From: Glandiceps talaboti
Taxonomy: Eukaryota > Hemichordata > Enteropneusta > Spengelidae
Direction of reading: 5' to 3'
Length of the DNA: 12,500 nt
Assembly: GCF_964340395.1 (NCBI RefSeq)
Contig: NC_135571.1
Coordinates: forward strand, 11,413,940-11,426,439
A program made the position numbers and the translations under genes. Below, one piece after another: positions 1 through 8,424 of this stretch (within the stretch, counting starts at the first letter, position 1; each line of letters begins with the position of its first letter). The notes under the pieces are model-generated. The model ran no database searches and was not told the DNA's origin. It saw nothing but the letters and a program-made list of their open reading frames with translations.

Positions 1-317
1 AATATGGCACGTGTTGTGCCGAAATATGGCAAGTATTGGTGCCTAAATATGGCAAGTATTGGTGCCTAAATATGGCAAGTACTGGTGCCTAAATATGGTA
101 AGTATTGTGCCTAAATATGGCAAGTATTGGTGCCTAAATATGGCACGTATTGTGCCGAAATATGGCAAGTATTGGTGCCTAAATATGGCAGGTATTGGTG
201 CCTAAATATGGCAAGTACTGGTGCCTAAATATGGCAAGTATTGTGCCTAAATATGGCAAGTATTGGTGCCTAAATATGGTAAGTATTGGTGCCTAAATAT
301 GGTAAGGTTTGGTGCCC
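1..317 (+). repeat. 22/23-bp minisatellite with higher-order structure
   Basis: Fourteen head-to-tail copies of AAATATGGCAAG plus TATTGGTGCCT (23 bp), some shortened to 22 bp by loss of one G. Unit starts are about 1 (lacking its first base), 22, 45, 68, 91, 113, 136, 158, 181, 204, 227, 249, 272 and 295. Variants recur in the same order in two blocks, 1-135 and 136-271: a CACGT...GTGCCG unit, two standard units, a unit with ACTGG, a 22-bp unit, then a standard unit. This gives a six-unit period of 136 bp. The last two units (GGTAAG variants) fall outside the pattern and mark the decaying edge next to a T-run at 318-325. Each unit carries GGCA...TGCC arms; the CACGT variant is a perfect 5-bp stem (GGCAC/GTGCC) around 5 nt. 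The array starts at the window edge, so its full length is unknown. Confidence 0.97.
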
Positions 318-325
318 TTTTTTTT

Positions 326-623
326 AGAAGGATTTTTTTTTAACCAGAGTGCCTGTCATCATGTTGAAAATGAGATTTATATGACACTTTAACCATTCTA
401 CTCTAGAAAACGACGGCTTTCTCAGTTTCCACTTAAAAGTAAAAGTACTTGTATTATTCTAGGAAACACTCATAATGACATATTGACGCTGACTTATGGA
501 ACTATTTGCATCGTTTCTCTTGAAGGAGACACATGATGCTTGCTATTCTACACGCCGACGCTTGTTTCTGATGTCAAGAGTTTGTACGATGTCCTTACCC
601 TACACGTATAGAGTAAAATTAGA
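326..623. other. Unique non-coding DNA, no feature seen
   Basis: Follows the minisatellite and a T-rich junction (two T8 runs between 318 and 341). I see no open frame of note, no repeat unit and no RNA-like fold. Confidence 0.6.
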
Positions 624-653
624 CAATAATACCTCATGTAAACCAAGTTGAAC
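624..653 (+). repeat. Dispersed repeat family, truncated copy 1
   Basis: The stretch ACCTCATG...CCAAG.TGAA at 631-653 matches 2300-2322 at 19 of 23 positions, and all four differences are transitions. The similarity stops where the GACA microsatellite begins. The copy therefore seems truncated or overwritten by the expanding tetranucleotide. It is too short to assign to a known family. Confidence 0.4.
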
Positions 654-938
654 AGACAGGCAGAGAGGCAGGCAAGAAGACAGACAGACAGACAGACAGA
701 CAGAGATAGAAGAGACTCCTTATTACAAACACAGACACGCACACACATACACTAACATACACACACACCCACACACACACTAACATACATACATACATAC
801 ATACATACATACATACATACATACATACATACATACATACATACACACACTAGTATACACATACACACTTACATACATACACACTCACACACACACACAA
901 ACAAACACACACATACACACACGAACATATACACACAC
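651..938 (+). repeat. Compound microsatellite GACA / CA / ACAT / CA
   Basis: An imperfect GACA/GGCA tract (651-705, cleanest at 679-705) is followed by a short non-repeat gap. CA-rich sequence with TA and GC interruptions starts at 728. An uninterrupted ACAT tract of about 15.5 copies lies at 783-845, and interrupted CA/CATA continues to about 938. Reverse-strand frames of 66 and 70 codons over this tract only translate the repeats (MYVC and CLSV peptides) and are not genes. Confidence 0.97.
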
Positions 939-2290
939 GAGGGTTGTTCAGTCAATGTCGACTTCAAAGATCTAAAGAAATCATACAGGGTGATAGTATA
1001 CATATGATCACCTTCAAAGGAAAATGAAAAATTAAGATGTGACTTTTAATTAAGGAAGCGAATCACTTTCGGATATTGTTTTCGGGTCTTCCATATCAAT
1101 AGGAACTACGTCTAAGAACACAAGTGACGCATTCGGCATTGTTTTGATGTGCTCTGTATCCCTTATCACACACGTCTACGTTTTATCGTGTGTACTTATT
1201 GTTATCACTGACATCAGACTTCCACATTACAACTAATTGTAATCTAGTATATCGCCCCTGAAATCTAAGACATCTATTTAGAACACAGGTCTCAGATCAA
1301 ACAGTTTTTCTTCAAATTTACACTGCTTACATCTAAGTAATCGTCGGAAGTATATTAGACATTATACCATTATGCATAAACCATAAATATGGAATTTATA
1401 TCCTGGTTGTTCTGCGTCATGGAAACGCACGTCTACGCCACTGGCTCTGCTGTGTCGAAATTTGAGTCAAAATGTACAAAATTGCGATTAATTTCCCATA
1501 TTTTTCTTTGATATTATTGGGGATGGTATAATTATGTTATTCTTCAATATTTGTCTTCATTCATATTAAAAATCCTTAGGTTAATCATATTTTCCTTGAC
1601 TGAACAAAGAAAAATATTGCGGAATAAAATCTAATTATACGTGGTAAAGAAAACTTTTTTTTCGGTCATTTTTGACATATTTTAAAAATCACGATTTGTA
1701 TTTGATATTTTACTCATTTGAACAAATGCCAAAATTGTCTTTCATCTCGTTTCCCTACGCCTACGTTTCGCCGATTCCTAAACAGGTTGATAGCCTAACT
1801 CCTCCACTGTCTACGTTTTTCATCCAGCTTTAGATCTATGCAGCTGGTATTCGTGTGTTTATCGCTTACCTTCATCACTTTCCCGAGAGTTCTATTCATA
1901 CTCTTTGTCAATCTCTCGTAATGTTTTTAATCCTCTAACGTAACGACTAACACTGTTGTATGTGATATTAAACATTATAACACATAGTTTTCCTATAGCC
2001 TCCAGTGATGGGCTTAGATCTTATCACATAGTATGGACTATTGACCCGCAATGACTTAAATTTGCATATAGGAGCACTATTCGCGTTCTACTTTCCCTAG
2101 GGTTCATATTCACGTAGTACGTAAATTTGTATCGGGGTTTGCTTAGACTTAGGAAAGAAATGTCCCTGAGAATTGATGTATTGTAAAACACTTATTGTCT
2201 TGTTCTGCTATGTAAATACGGGACATAGTTGCTACATAACAGTTCTCCGGGTAAGTCTACTAGTGCCCTCATAGCCAGGCAATAAGTGTA
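939..2290. other. Long unique non-coding stretch
   Basis: No supported gene. Two small hairpins are present: GGTGAT/ATCACC arms at 989-994 and 1007-1012, and ACACACG/CGTGTGT arms at 1168-1174 and 1187-1193 (12-nt loop). A weak internal echo, TTCGG.ATTGTTTT, occurs near 1071 and near 1132. The motif TCTACGTTTT recurs near 1175 and 1808. In reverse, these two sites weakly resemble the 43-bp unit at 7361-7688. None of this amounts to a feature with a known role. Confidence 0.5.
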
Positions 2291-2356
2291 TATTATTACA
2301 CCTCATGCAAGCCAAGCTGAATATTCAAGATGGTGGGTTTGTAAGTTCCCTATTGT
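2291..2356 (+). repeat. Dispersed repeat family, copy 2
   Basis: The last 36 bp (2321-2356) align without gaps to 3311-3346 at 31 of 36 positions, ending in the shared motif AAGTTCCCTATT. The first part (2300-2322) matches the truncated copy at 631-653. Joining both partners makes this the most complete copy of the right end of the family. A 74-codon forward frame crosses it but has no recognisable product. Confidence 0.55.
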
Positions 2357-2576
2357 TGTGTTGTAAGAATAACTCAAATCCTTGGTATATCTACAAGTTT
2401 CTCTCTTGCCCTCTTTCATTTCCATTTTGTATGTCTGTTTATAGTTGCCTCCAAATCACTCTTCCGAATCCTCGAACTTTATTATATCTTACTTATAAGA
2501 TCAACACATACAGTGTTACACCCCTATAGGCAAATTATTGAAACTAACACTAGCGGTATCAATCAAAGCTTCCCTC
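2357..2576. other. Unique non-coding DNA, no feature seen
   Basis: T-rich pyrimidine sequence without a repeat unit or recognisable coding signal. Confidence 0.5.
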
Positions 2577-2615
2577 CTATCCATCCATCCACCCACCCAC
2601 CTGTCTGCCTCCCTG
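2577..2615 (+). repeat. Short CCAT / CCAC tetranucleotide repeat
   Basis: About three CCAT units pass into about three CCAC units and then a CTGT/CTGC/CTCC pyrimidine tail. It is short and interrupted. It is one of only two notable microsatellites here not built from CA, GA, GACA, ACAT or AAC read on the plus strand. Confidence 0.8.
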
Positions 2616-3093
2616 CGAAAATAAATTCACGATATCATTTATCTCATTTACGCACTCTTTGCAGCTGCGTCGTTCATCGTTCTTGATTTTTGCGAGGTTG
2701 ACGCATTTTGAAAAATGCATTACTTTAATGGAGCATGTCACAGTGCGAAGCGGAGATACTCAAAAGCTCTCCAAGACATTTAAGCTTAGAAGTAAGTTAT
2801 TTTGACACATATTAATTAACCAGAACCAGTTACGAGTCATACTTAAGATTCGCTAATTTGATTAAATAAAAAAAATGTTTGGGAATTCGCAGATCAATGT
2901 TTTTCTTCCCAAAATGTTTGTCTTGGAACTGAAAAGACAATTTCATTCACAGTGTTAATGTACTTGTAATATTTGCATAGTAAACAGTGGTAACATGTAT
3001 CAGACACTAAAACCAGAGAAAATGAATCGATATACGCGGAATGTTGGAATCATAAACTGTTTTGCAAAGGCATTTACTAAAAAGGGGCTTTTA
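2616..3093. other. Unique non-coding DNA, no feature seen
   Basis: A+T-rich sequence with A and T runs. A weak 77-codon forward frame begins at 2995 and runs into the candidate inverted-repeat element. I do not recognise its translation and treat it as chance. Confidence 0.5.
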
Positions 3094-3095
3094 AA

Positions 3096-3342
3096 TAGGG
3101 AACTTGTAATCCAGACTGAGCATGCTCAGATGCAAAGGACTATGGGATTATCTGAGGTTATCGTAATACCTAATCTGGAGCTACCGAAAAATAAACCTCC
3201 CACAATGGTCAGGGTGACTATGAATTGATCATTTATGGTTACAAACAATATGACAATATTGTTCATAATTCTAATTGATTAGCATGTATTATCACATTTC
3301 CCATGATGCAACATTCAACATGGCGGGTTTGCAAGTTCCCTA
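3096..3342. mobile_element. Candidate short terminal-inverted-repeat element
   Basis: The left end, AATAGGGAACTTGTAATCC at 3094-3112, is the reverse complement of 3326-3344 at 17 of 19 positions, with the outer 13 bp exact (3094-3106 and 3332-3344). A TA dinucleotide bounds each GGGAACTT terminus (3096-3097 and 3341-3342). This would fit the TA target duplication of mariner-like miniature elements, but TA is so short that it is weak evidence. The right end is shared with 2291-2356, which supports a dispersed family. Inside are a 14-bp perfect palindrome at 3116-3129 (CTGAGCATGCTCAG) and a hairpin at 3244-3263. No transposase is encoded. A single 13-bp inverted match is expected about once by chance in a window this size, so the extra similarity and the family copies carry the case. 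Confidence 0.35.
3244..3263 (+). other. Perfect 8-bp hairpin with 4-nt loop
   Basis: Arms AACAATAT (3244-3251) and ATATTGTT (3256-3263) enclose GACA. It lies inside the candidate inverted-repeat element. There is no T-run after it and the context is eukaryotic, so I do not call it a terminator. The stem is all A/T except one pair, so the fold is weak. Confidence 0.6.
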
Positions 3343-3346
3343 TTAT
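3311..3346 (+). repeat. Dispersed repeat family, copy 3
   Basis: Matches 2321-2356 at 31 of 36 positions without gaps; four of the five differences are transitions. The similarity continues less clearly upstream to about 3288 (TATTATCACA against TATTATTACA). This segment forms the right terminus of the candidate inverted-repeat element. Confidence 0.6.
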
Positions 3347-4040
3347 ATTCATCGCCATTCTGAATCAATATTTACAAACTAAACTGTCAATTTTCGATCG
3401 CCATAAACGTATACCCGTATTTATGTTACTATAGAGATTAATTTTATTCTCAAAAATAAATAATATATGTGATAATATGATGACTATTTACTCCACCAAG
3501 CTTCACGACAGTCTCTATCACCAATTTTCATAACTTTTCCTTGTTTTACTCTACGCATACGTATAAATGAAACCCCTGAACGTGGTACATATGGTTGTGT
3601 CCAGTGACAATCACCTTGGGACACATCACTTAAAGTGAACTTCAACTAGACATATTACCATTGACCTTCACCAATAATAGTTTAGTTATCTGCTGCAATA
3701 TCAAAAAATAAAATGACGTGTGTGTGTCTTTGTCATTTCAATGTCTATAGGGATTCCAAGTCTGACCTTATCTTAAAAACCCTAGCTTTCAGTACAATTC
3801 AAAAAAATATTGATCTTTCTGAGTCAGGACTGTTTGATACTTCTTACTTGCACATTAACATTTAGGAAAGCATACAATATTATACCTTCTAATGAATAGT
3901 TCTTTTGTAGAATCTTACCGGATAACATCCTGTGTTTTCAAACTCAGGCTATTGAACTTTGAAACTCACTAATCCGTATTTGTGGCATAATTCACTGCAA
4001 TCAATGGCCACATTTTAGATCGATACTAGTATGCTTAAAG
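3347..4040. other. Unique non-coding DNA
   Basis: Nothing beyond short motifs. TGACCTTCA at 3662-3670, the reverse complement of TGAAGGTCA, resembles an ERR/FTZ-F1 orphan-receptor half-site, but single 9-mers are weak evidence. A short GT run lies at about 3718-3727. Confidence 0.5.
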
Positions 4041-4060
4041 ATACACACACACATACACAC

Positions 4061-4099
<39 letters not shown>
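4041..4099 (+). repeat. CA microsatellite with CATA interruptions
   Basis: Interrupted AC/ACAT sequence leads into an uninterrupted AC tract of 15 copies at 4069-4098. Alternating purine-pyrimidine tracts of this kind can adopt Z-DNA; that is general knowledge and not shown here. Confidence 0.95.
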
Positions 4100-4101
<2 letters not shown>

Positions 4102-4779
4102 ATTATTCGATTTTGAGATAGTTTCACGATTGTTTGTTGTATAAGTATATACTTTAGAATTTAAAATGATTTAATACAGAACAGAAATATGATTTTGAAC
4201 TCAAATATTTCAGTCGAAGGCAACAAACTTGGGGCGACAATTGCTTCCATACAAGTGCCAAACTGAGTATGAAAACAGTACATTGATGCAATACGAAGAT
4301 TGTATATCACAGTTGTTTGAGTCGAAGTATCTAGTCATACCAGCTTCATCTGCAAATTTTATATGAATAAATTATTACTGAAGAATATTCTAAAGTTACT
4401 AAATGGACATTACATTACAAATTAACCATAGTAAAAATATAAATATTCACACACGTGGATCATTTTTTTGACCATCAGTACTGTCTGCTCTATAATACAT
4501 ATATATCTATCAATCGTTAATTATTCAGGCCATTCCACGTCTGTATCCATTTTATAACTTTACGGTCGTAAAAGTCTGACTGGAGACTGAAATTGAATTA
4601 GCAAATAACACTTTAAATCCGATGACGTCATAAATGATGGCGACTATTCAGAGATGCAGAAAACCCGAGTTTGGTGTGGTGTTTTGACGACTGTTGAGAC
4701 ACGGCATTTTTTTCCACAAACGCAAACATATTCAAACCTAAAACGATTATTAATAAGCACACAAGTAATCACACAACAA
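4100..4779. other. Unique non-coding DNA
   Basis: A+T-rich sequence with one palindromic TGACGTCA (4623-4630) and a CACGTG at 4452-4457. No gene is supported. A reverse frame of 64 codons at the end of this stretch has no recognisable product. Confidence 0.5.
4623..4630. promoter_or_regulatory. TGACGTCA palindrome (CRE-like)
   Basis: An exact match to the consensus cAMP-response element bound by CREB/ATF bZIP factors. No TATA box, initiator or gene start is identifiable nearby, so function is only possible. It is one of three in the window. Confidence 0.3.
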
Positions 4780-4822
4780 TTGAAACGATTCAAATAACAA
4801 AGTCCAAGTGAAATCGTTTCAA
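4780..4822 (+). other. 11-bp perfect inverted repeat
   Basis: Arms TTGAAACGATT (4780-4790) and AATCGTTTCAA (4812-4822) are exact reverse complements around a 21-nt loop. AAACGATT also occurs in direct orientation at 4741-4748. There is no precursor-length stem, so this is not a microRNA hairpin. It may be a small relic of an inverted element. Confidence 0.6.
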
Positions 4823-5354
4823 CAGAAGCCTGTTTCAATTACACTATTTAAGAATAGCTTATCACTTTTCAATCTTATTTGGTAAAGAAGCGTGTTGTGG
4901 GAGTTGTGTCTCTGTCATCGTTAGTAAAAAGTTGATAGTGTGGAAATGAGTTAACTTTATCTTTATGAAAAAACACAACATTTTGTCCCATAATTGGAAC
5001 ATCGTCTCTGCTGTAAATTTAACCACTTCACAACTGTCATCACTCAAGTACCCATAATAACCTATTTAGCAATAAATTAAAATTATCAGTATAGCAGCAA
5101 ATTCAAAGTTCACTTTCTTTCAAAGAAAAAGTGATAACATCTTATCTACACCCAACCCCTTGGTAACAATACACCATTACGTAGAACCTATTGACAAATC
5201 AAACCTTACATATTCAATGCGTCAGTGGTGACGTCACACCTTGGAGAAGTACTCATACAATTATGATAAGGATGTTTGTAAAAATACCAAAAACATCAAA
5301 AGTAATCCTAAACAAACAAGATTCATGCTCCTTACATTTGATGGAGACGATGAT
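4823..5354. other. Unique non-coding DNA
   Basis: Contains a minor hairpin with TCACTTT/AAAGTGA arms (5110-5116 and 5128-5134) and the palindrome GTGACGTCAC at 5228-5237. Overlapping short frames on both strands have no recognisable product. Confidence 0.5.
5228..5237. promoter_or_regulatory. GTGACGTCAC 10-bp palindrome (CRE-like)
   Basis: Contains the full TGACGTCA octamer (5229-5236) extended by one base on each side to a perfect 10-bp palindrome. It is consistent with a CREB/ATF site. No gene context supports function. Confidence 0.3.
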
Positions 5355-5378
5355 TTCATTCATTCATTCATTCATTCA
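5355..5378 (+). repeat. TTCA tetranucleotide microsatellite, 6 copies
   Basis: Six uninterrupted TTCA units. The serine/isoleucine/histidine peptide seen in an overlapping forward frame is a translation of this tract. Confidence 0.92.
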
Positions 5379-5564
5379 CTGATTTATTTTTACAGGGTTG
5401 GAGACTTCCAGAAATTGCTACGTGACAAAATGCACGTCTAAGAACATGGCCTCTTGAATACACTAGGGTAAACGACAACAGAGCACCTCTTAAGTAAACA
5501 CTACATTTCAATACACGCATATTCTTTAGTTAGTTTTTTCCAACTATTTAATAACATCGTGACT
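5379..5564. other. Unique non-coding DNA, no feature seen
   Basis: Short spacer between the TTCA and GA microsatellites. ACGTCTAAGAACA at about 5433-5445 recurs near 1108, a 13-bp match of the size expected by chance. Confidence 0.5.
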
Positions 5565-5815
<251 letters not shown>

Positions 5816-7092
5816 GGGTGTCTCATTTTTGTAGACTCATGGACGGAACATTCTTAGTAGCAGTAGAACGACTGACGACTGATGTTTGTTTTGTAACCCT
5901 ATAAAATTCCCGTGCAGTGGTAGTATTACTCTTTGACCTCCGCACCTAGCTGGCATATCATGTAACTATACTCGAATCACTCTCATCAACATATACACGG
6001 GATCACTTAGACTTTAGGGAATTAGCTCACACTACATAAACTGTTCATGGTTAACTAGGATCATTTTAGAGGTAGCCAGTGAGTAGATAGACGCTCCTTG
6101 CATTGCCTTTCCTTCAGCTCACTCGCTTCCCAAGTGAATCCATACTGTATTCGAAGTTTACATTTTTAAAAACATAAATTATACAATACTCAAATGATTG
6201 AGTGATAAAATCATCAACACCATAGCTAAATAAACTGAAGTGTTGTTGCCTTAATTTAATGCAAATAATATGAACAAGTATGAAAAGTGGCTAATCAATG
6301 TGATAGCGCCATTGTTCTTCCATCTGCCCGTAATTAGTCATTATTTGACACTGTTGGTCTTCAGTGACTTAATGTTGTCATCTCAGAATATTATTCGTGA
6401 TATGCAAACATTTGTTCTAAATATTACTTCATGACAGCTTAGAGATCACTGCGACTCGTCTCATATCAGAACTATGCGAATATTAGAAAGTTGTATTTGT
6501 CATCAGTAACAGTAGCCAGTGTAAATGTTCTTTCTCCTATATTGTGGAGGGAGGCGATTTACCCACCACTGAAATTATTTTTTTGAAACTAATTTTTCTG
6601 TAATCTCTCGATGAAATATGCTATTTTCTGAATTTTAAAAATATTAAACTGACTATTTGTATGATTTAGAATGAAATGAAGGAATTGGTCCCTAATGACT
6701 TAAATAAAAAGAAACAAAAACGAAATAAAACCAAAATGTCGTTGGATGAACAAAGTATTGAAAAAGGCCAACTTTTATAAGGAGACGTTCTGAATAAGAA
6801 CATGGAAAAACAGTTTGAAGTTAATAAATAAAAGACAAGAGCGTCTTTCACACTTAGAGTCCTCTAGCTAGCTCTTGGCAACCCTTAGTACCTTACACTG
6901 CATACGTATTTCTGCACATCATAGTTACTAAGCAATTTGAAATGTTGAATATTTCTACTCTTAACTGACCATGGCAACGGGTGTCAGGTCAAACGGGGTC
7001 GTCAGCCATAACGCTGTTCTATTCTACACGTTCGACGTTCGGCATGAAAAGTATTATAGTTTGCTAATGGTGTACTGGCAGATAGAAAATAC
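5816..7092. other. Long unique non-coding stretch
   Basis: No gene, RNA or array recognised. GCAGTGGTAG at about 5914 resembles a polymerase III A box and CTCGAATCAC at 5971-5980 loosely resembles a B box, but the spacing and flanks do not make a tRNA or SINE. Positions 5881-5902 (GATG...TTTGTAA..CCCTAT) may be a worn copy of the repeat end at 2331-2353. A 61-codon reverse frame at 6666-6851 is not recognisable. Confidence 0.5.
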
Positions 7093-7110
7093 AAACAGGT
7101 TACCCTGAAT

Positions 7111-7285
7111 CAGACTGTCTCTTGACTTACTAAAGTTGCTACATCTTACGGTCTAGTTGGACACAATATTACCAACGTTGTTGCATTATCTTGGCTATAA
7201 GTTATCGTCTGACACGACAAAAGTCTTACTAACTGATTTTAGTCGTGTGGCGTGACATTTTTTTTACTAACATTCCATTATTTTC
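7111..7285 (-). repeat. Left array of ~43-bp units (minus orientation), ~4 decayed copies
   Basis: Read on the plus strand, these are reverse complements of the 7361-7688 unit. The clearest is 7125-7156, which matches my reversed consensus (core TTACTAACATTGCTACAT, then ATCGTCTGG) at 25 of 32 positions. The next are about 7157-7203 (GACACAATATTACCAACGTT), 7204-7250 (ATCGTCTG then GACAAAAGTCTTACTAAC) and 7251-7285 (GACA, T-run, ACTAACATT). The third unit also has ACACGAC/GTCGTGT inverted arms at 7212-7218 and 7242-7248. Confidence 0.65.
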
Positions 7286-7360
7286 CTTGGGCGCGCTAGC
7301 CTCAGGAGATCCATACTCTGCAAGGGATTTGAATGAAACGTAGTACTATATTTCTTTGAA
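7286..7360. other. Spacer between opposed 43-bp arrays
   Basis: About 75 bp without the unit motif. It is more GC-rich at its start (GGGCGCGCTAGCC near 7289-7301) than its surroundings. It encodes nothing visible. Confidence 0.5.
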
Positions 7361-7688
7361 CCAGTCGATGAAATGTAGCAACGTTAATAGTAAGATTTTG
7401 TTGTAAGCCAGATGATAAAATGTTGCAATGTTCGTAAGATTTTTGACTAACCAGACGATAAAATGTATCATTCTTAGTAATTTATAAGTCAGATTTTTGT
7501 TTCGCCAGACGATAATATATGAAAATGATAGCAAGACCTTTGTCAAGCTAAGCTGTAGCAATATTAGTAATGTTTTTGTGGAGTCAGACGATAAAATGTA
7601 GCAAAGTTAATAGGATTTTTGTCGAACAAGATGAAAAAGTGTAGCAAAATTTCGTAAGATTTTTGTAGAGTCCGATGATTTCCTGTTT
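7361..7688 (+). repeat. Right array of ~43-bp units (plus orientation), 7-8 decayed copies
   Basis: The unit is approximately CCAGACGATAAAATGTAGCA, then ATGTTAGTAAG, then ATTTTTGTCGAA. Unit starts are 7361, 7408, 7451, 7505, 7548, 7584, 7627 and a partial one at 7671, with lengths 47, 43, 54, 43, 36, 43 and 44 bp. Several differences are CG to TG or CA (CGATAAAA against TGATAAAA), as expected of old, methylation-decayed copies. A 71-codon reverse frame across it is an accident of the repeat. Confidence 0.85.
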
Positions 7689-7759
7689 CGGCTTAACTGA
7701 CTTATATTGTATAAATTTCATATGCTGAACCGAAAGTTCTTTCCCCGGCAGCCAAGGTG

Positions 7760-7769
7760 ATCACGTGAT
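7760..7769. promoter_or_regulatory. ATCACGTGAT palindrome with E-box
   Basis: A perfect 10-bp palindrome containing TCACGTGA, the preferred site of MITF/TFE-type and related bHLH-zip factors. The 10-mer GATCACGTGA is shared with 10965-10974. There is no adjacent gene to assign it to. Confidence 0.25.
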
Positions 7770-8424
7770 GTCCCCAGATACCTAACATCTTCTCCTTGAC
7801 CTTGAATAGGGAGGGGTGGGGGCGTGGGAACAGAGAAATTCGCCGACAAATGGCCTTATACTTCCGACTTGTGATATCAGTAAAATATTTCAACTTGAGC
7901 ACTGAAGTTTTTTTTTTTTTCAAATACTTAATTTTACGAGAATTTAGAATCGATACCCCTTTAATCAGTCGACGCCGGCAAATACACATCGTACAACCTT
8001 GAGATGAGACATCCGTTACCAACTTAAGGTGTAAAATGTCAGTACAGCTATAAAATATACAATTTGTGAAGTAGTTCCCACTGTTTACTATCCTCTGTAA
8101 AGTGCCGAGAAAAAAATGAACGCAGTTTCCATATTTTTTGTACTTTTTAGACTCATCTTAGACTAAAATAACATCTCGCATTTCTGGTTCGATGTCAACA
8201 GTCTTTTTAAACAATCAAATCTTGCCAAAAATCAATTAAAGGAACACACACTGAGTTTATACACTTTTGGCTGAGATTTATACTTCATATTTAAAAGTCA
8301 CTTATAGTATTCTACTCAATGAAACAAAGGTAACCTTCACTTCGCAATTGCCTGAACTCAAGCCTGGTATCAAGATACAACATATAAAATATCCGATGTC
8401 ATTTTTGATACGTACAAAACAATA

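Larger units (their letters stand above)
7093..7688. mobile_element. Candidate degraded foldback-type element with tandem-repeat arms
   Basis: A left arm of about four ~43-bp units in minus orientation (about 7111-7285) and a right arm of seven to eight units in plus orientation (7361-7688) face each other across a ~75-bp unrelated spacer. Inverted arms built from short tandem subrepeats are the hallmark of Foldback (FB)-type elements known from Drosophila, and of the similar TU elements of sea urchins. AAACAGG at 7093-7099 and CCTGTTT at 7682-7688 are possible matching outer ends, though 7-bp matches are weak. There is no coding capacity, and I see no convincing target duplication. Alternatives are an inverted minisatellite or the repeat core of another non-autonomous element. 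The unit divergence implies old age. Confidence 0.4.

Noticed and set aside
1-317. CRISPR array at the left edge
   Set aside because: Units are contiguous at 22/23 bp with no unique spacers, and the context is eukaryotic. It is a minisatellite.
548-846. Reverse frames with MYVC and CLSV peptides
   Set aside because: Translations of ACAT and GACA repeats, not proteins.
1175-1825. Possible distant copies of the 43-bp unit (GTCTACGTTTTATCG near 1174 and CTACGTTTTTCATC near 1809, in reverse)
   Set aside because: Only 13 to 15 bases align and the rest of the unit is missing. It is within reach of chance in A+T-rich DNA; a profile search with the unit would settle it.
2995-3228. 77-codon forward frame with a mixed, protein-like composition
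   Set aside because: I recognise no domain. The second half overlaps the candidate inverted-repeat element, and such lengths occur by chance in 12.5 kb. An RNA-seq or homology hit would revive it.
3244-3263. Transcription terminator
   Set aside because: The hairpin is A/T-rich, has no T-run after it, and follows no supported gene.
1108-5445. 13-bp match ACGTCTAAGAACA at about 1108 and 5433
   Set aside because: The flanks do not align, and one such match is expected by chance in a window of this size.
5911-5980. tRNA gene suggested by GCAGTGGTAG and CTCGAATCAC
   Set aside because: The A and B boxes are about 18 bp further apart than in tRNA-Gly, the acceptor ends do not pair and the B box is poor.
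7702-8022. 106-codon reverse frame, the longest not built on a microsatellite
   Set aside because: It has no recognisable motif, includes lysine runs from the T13 tract, and overlaps a 68-codon frame on the other strand.
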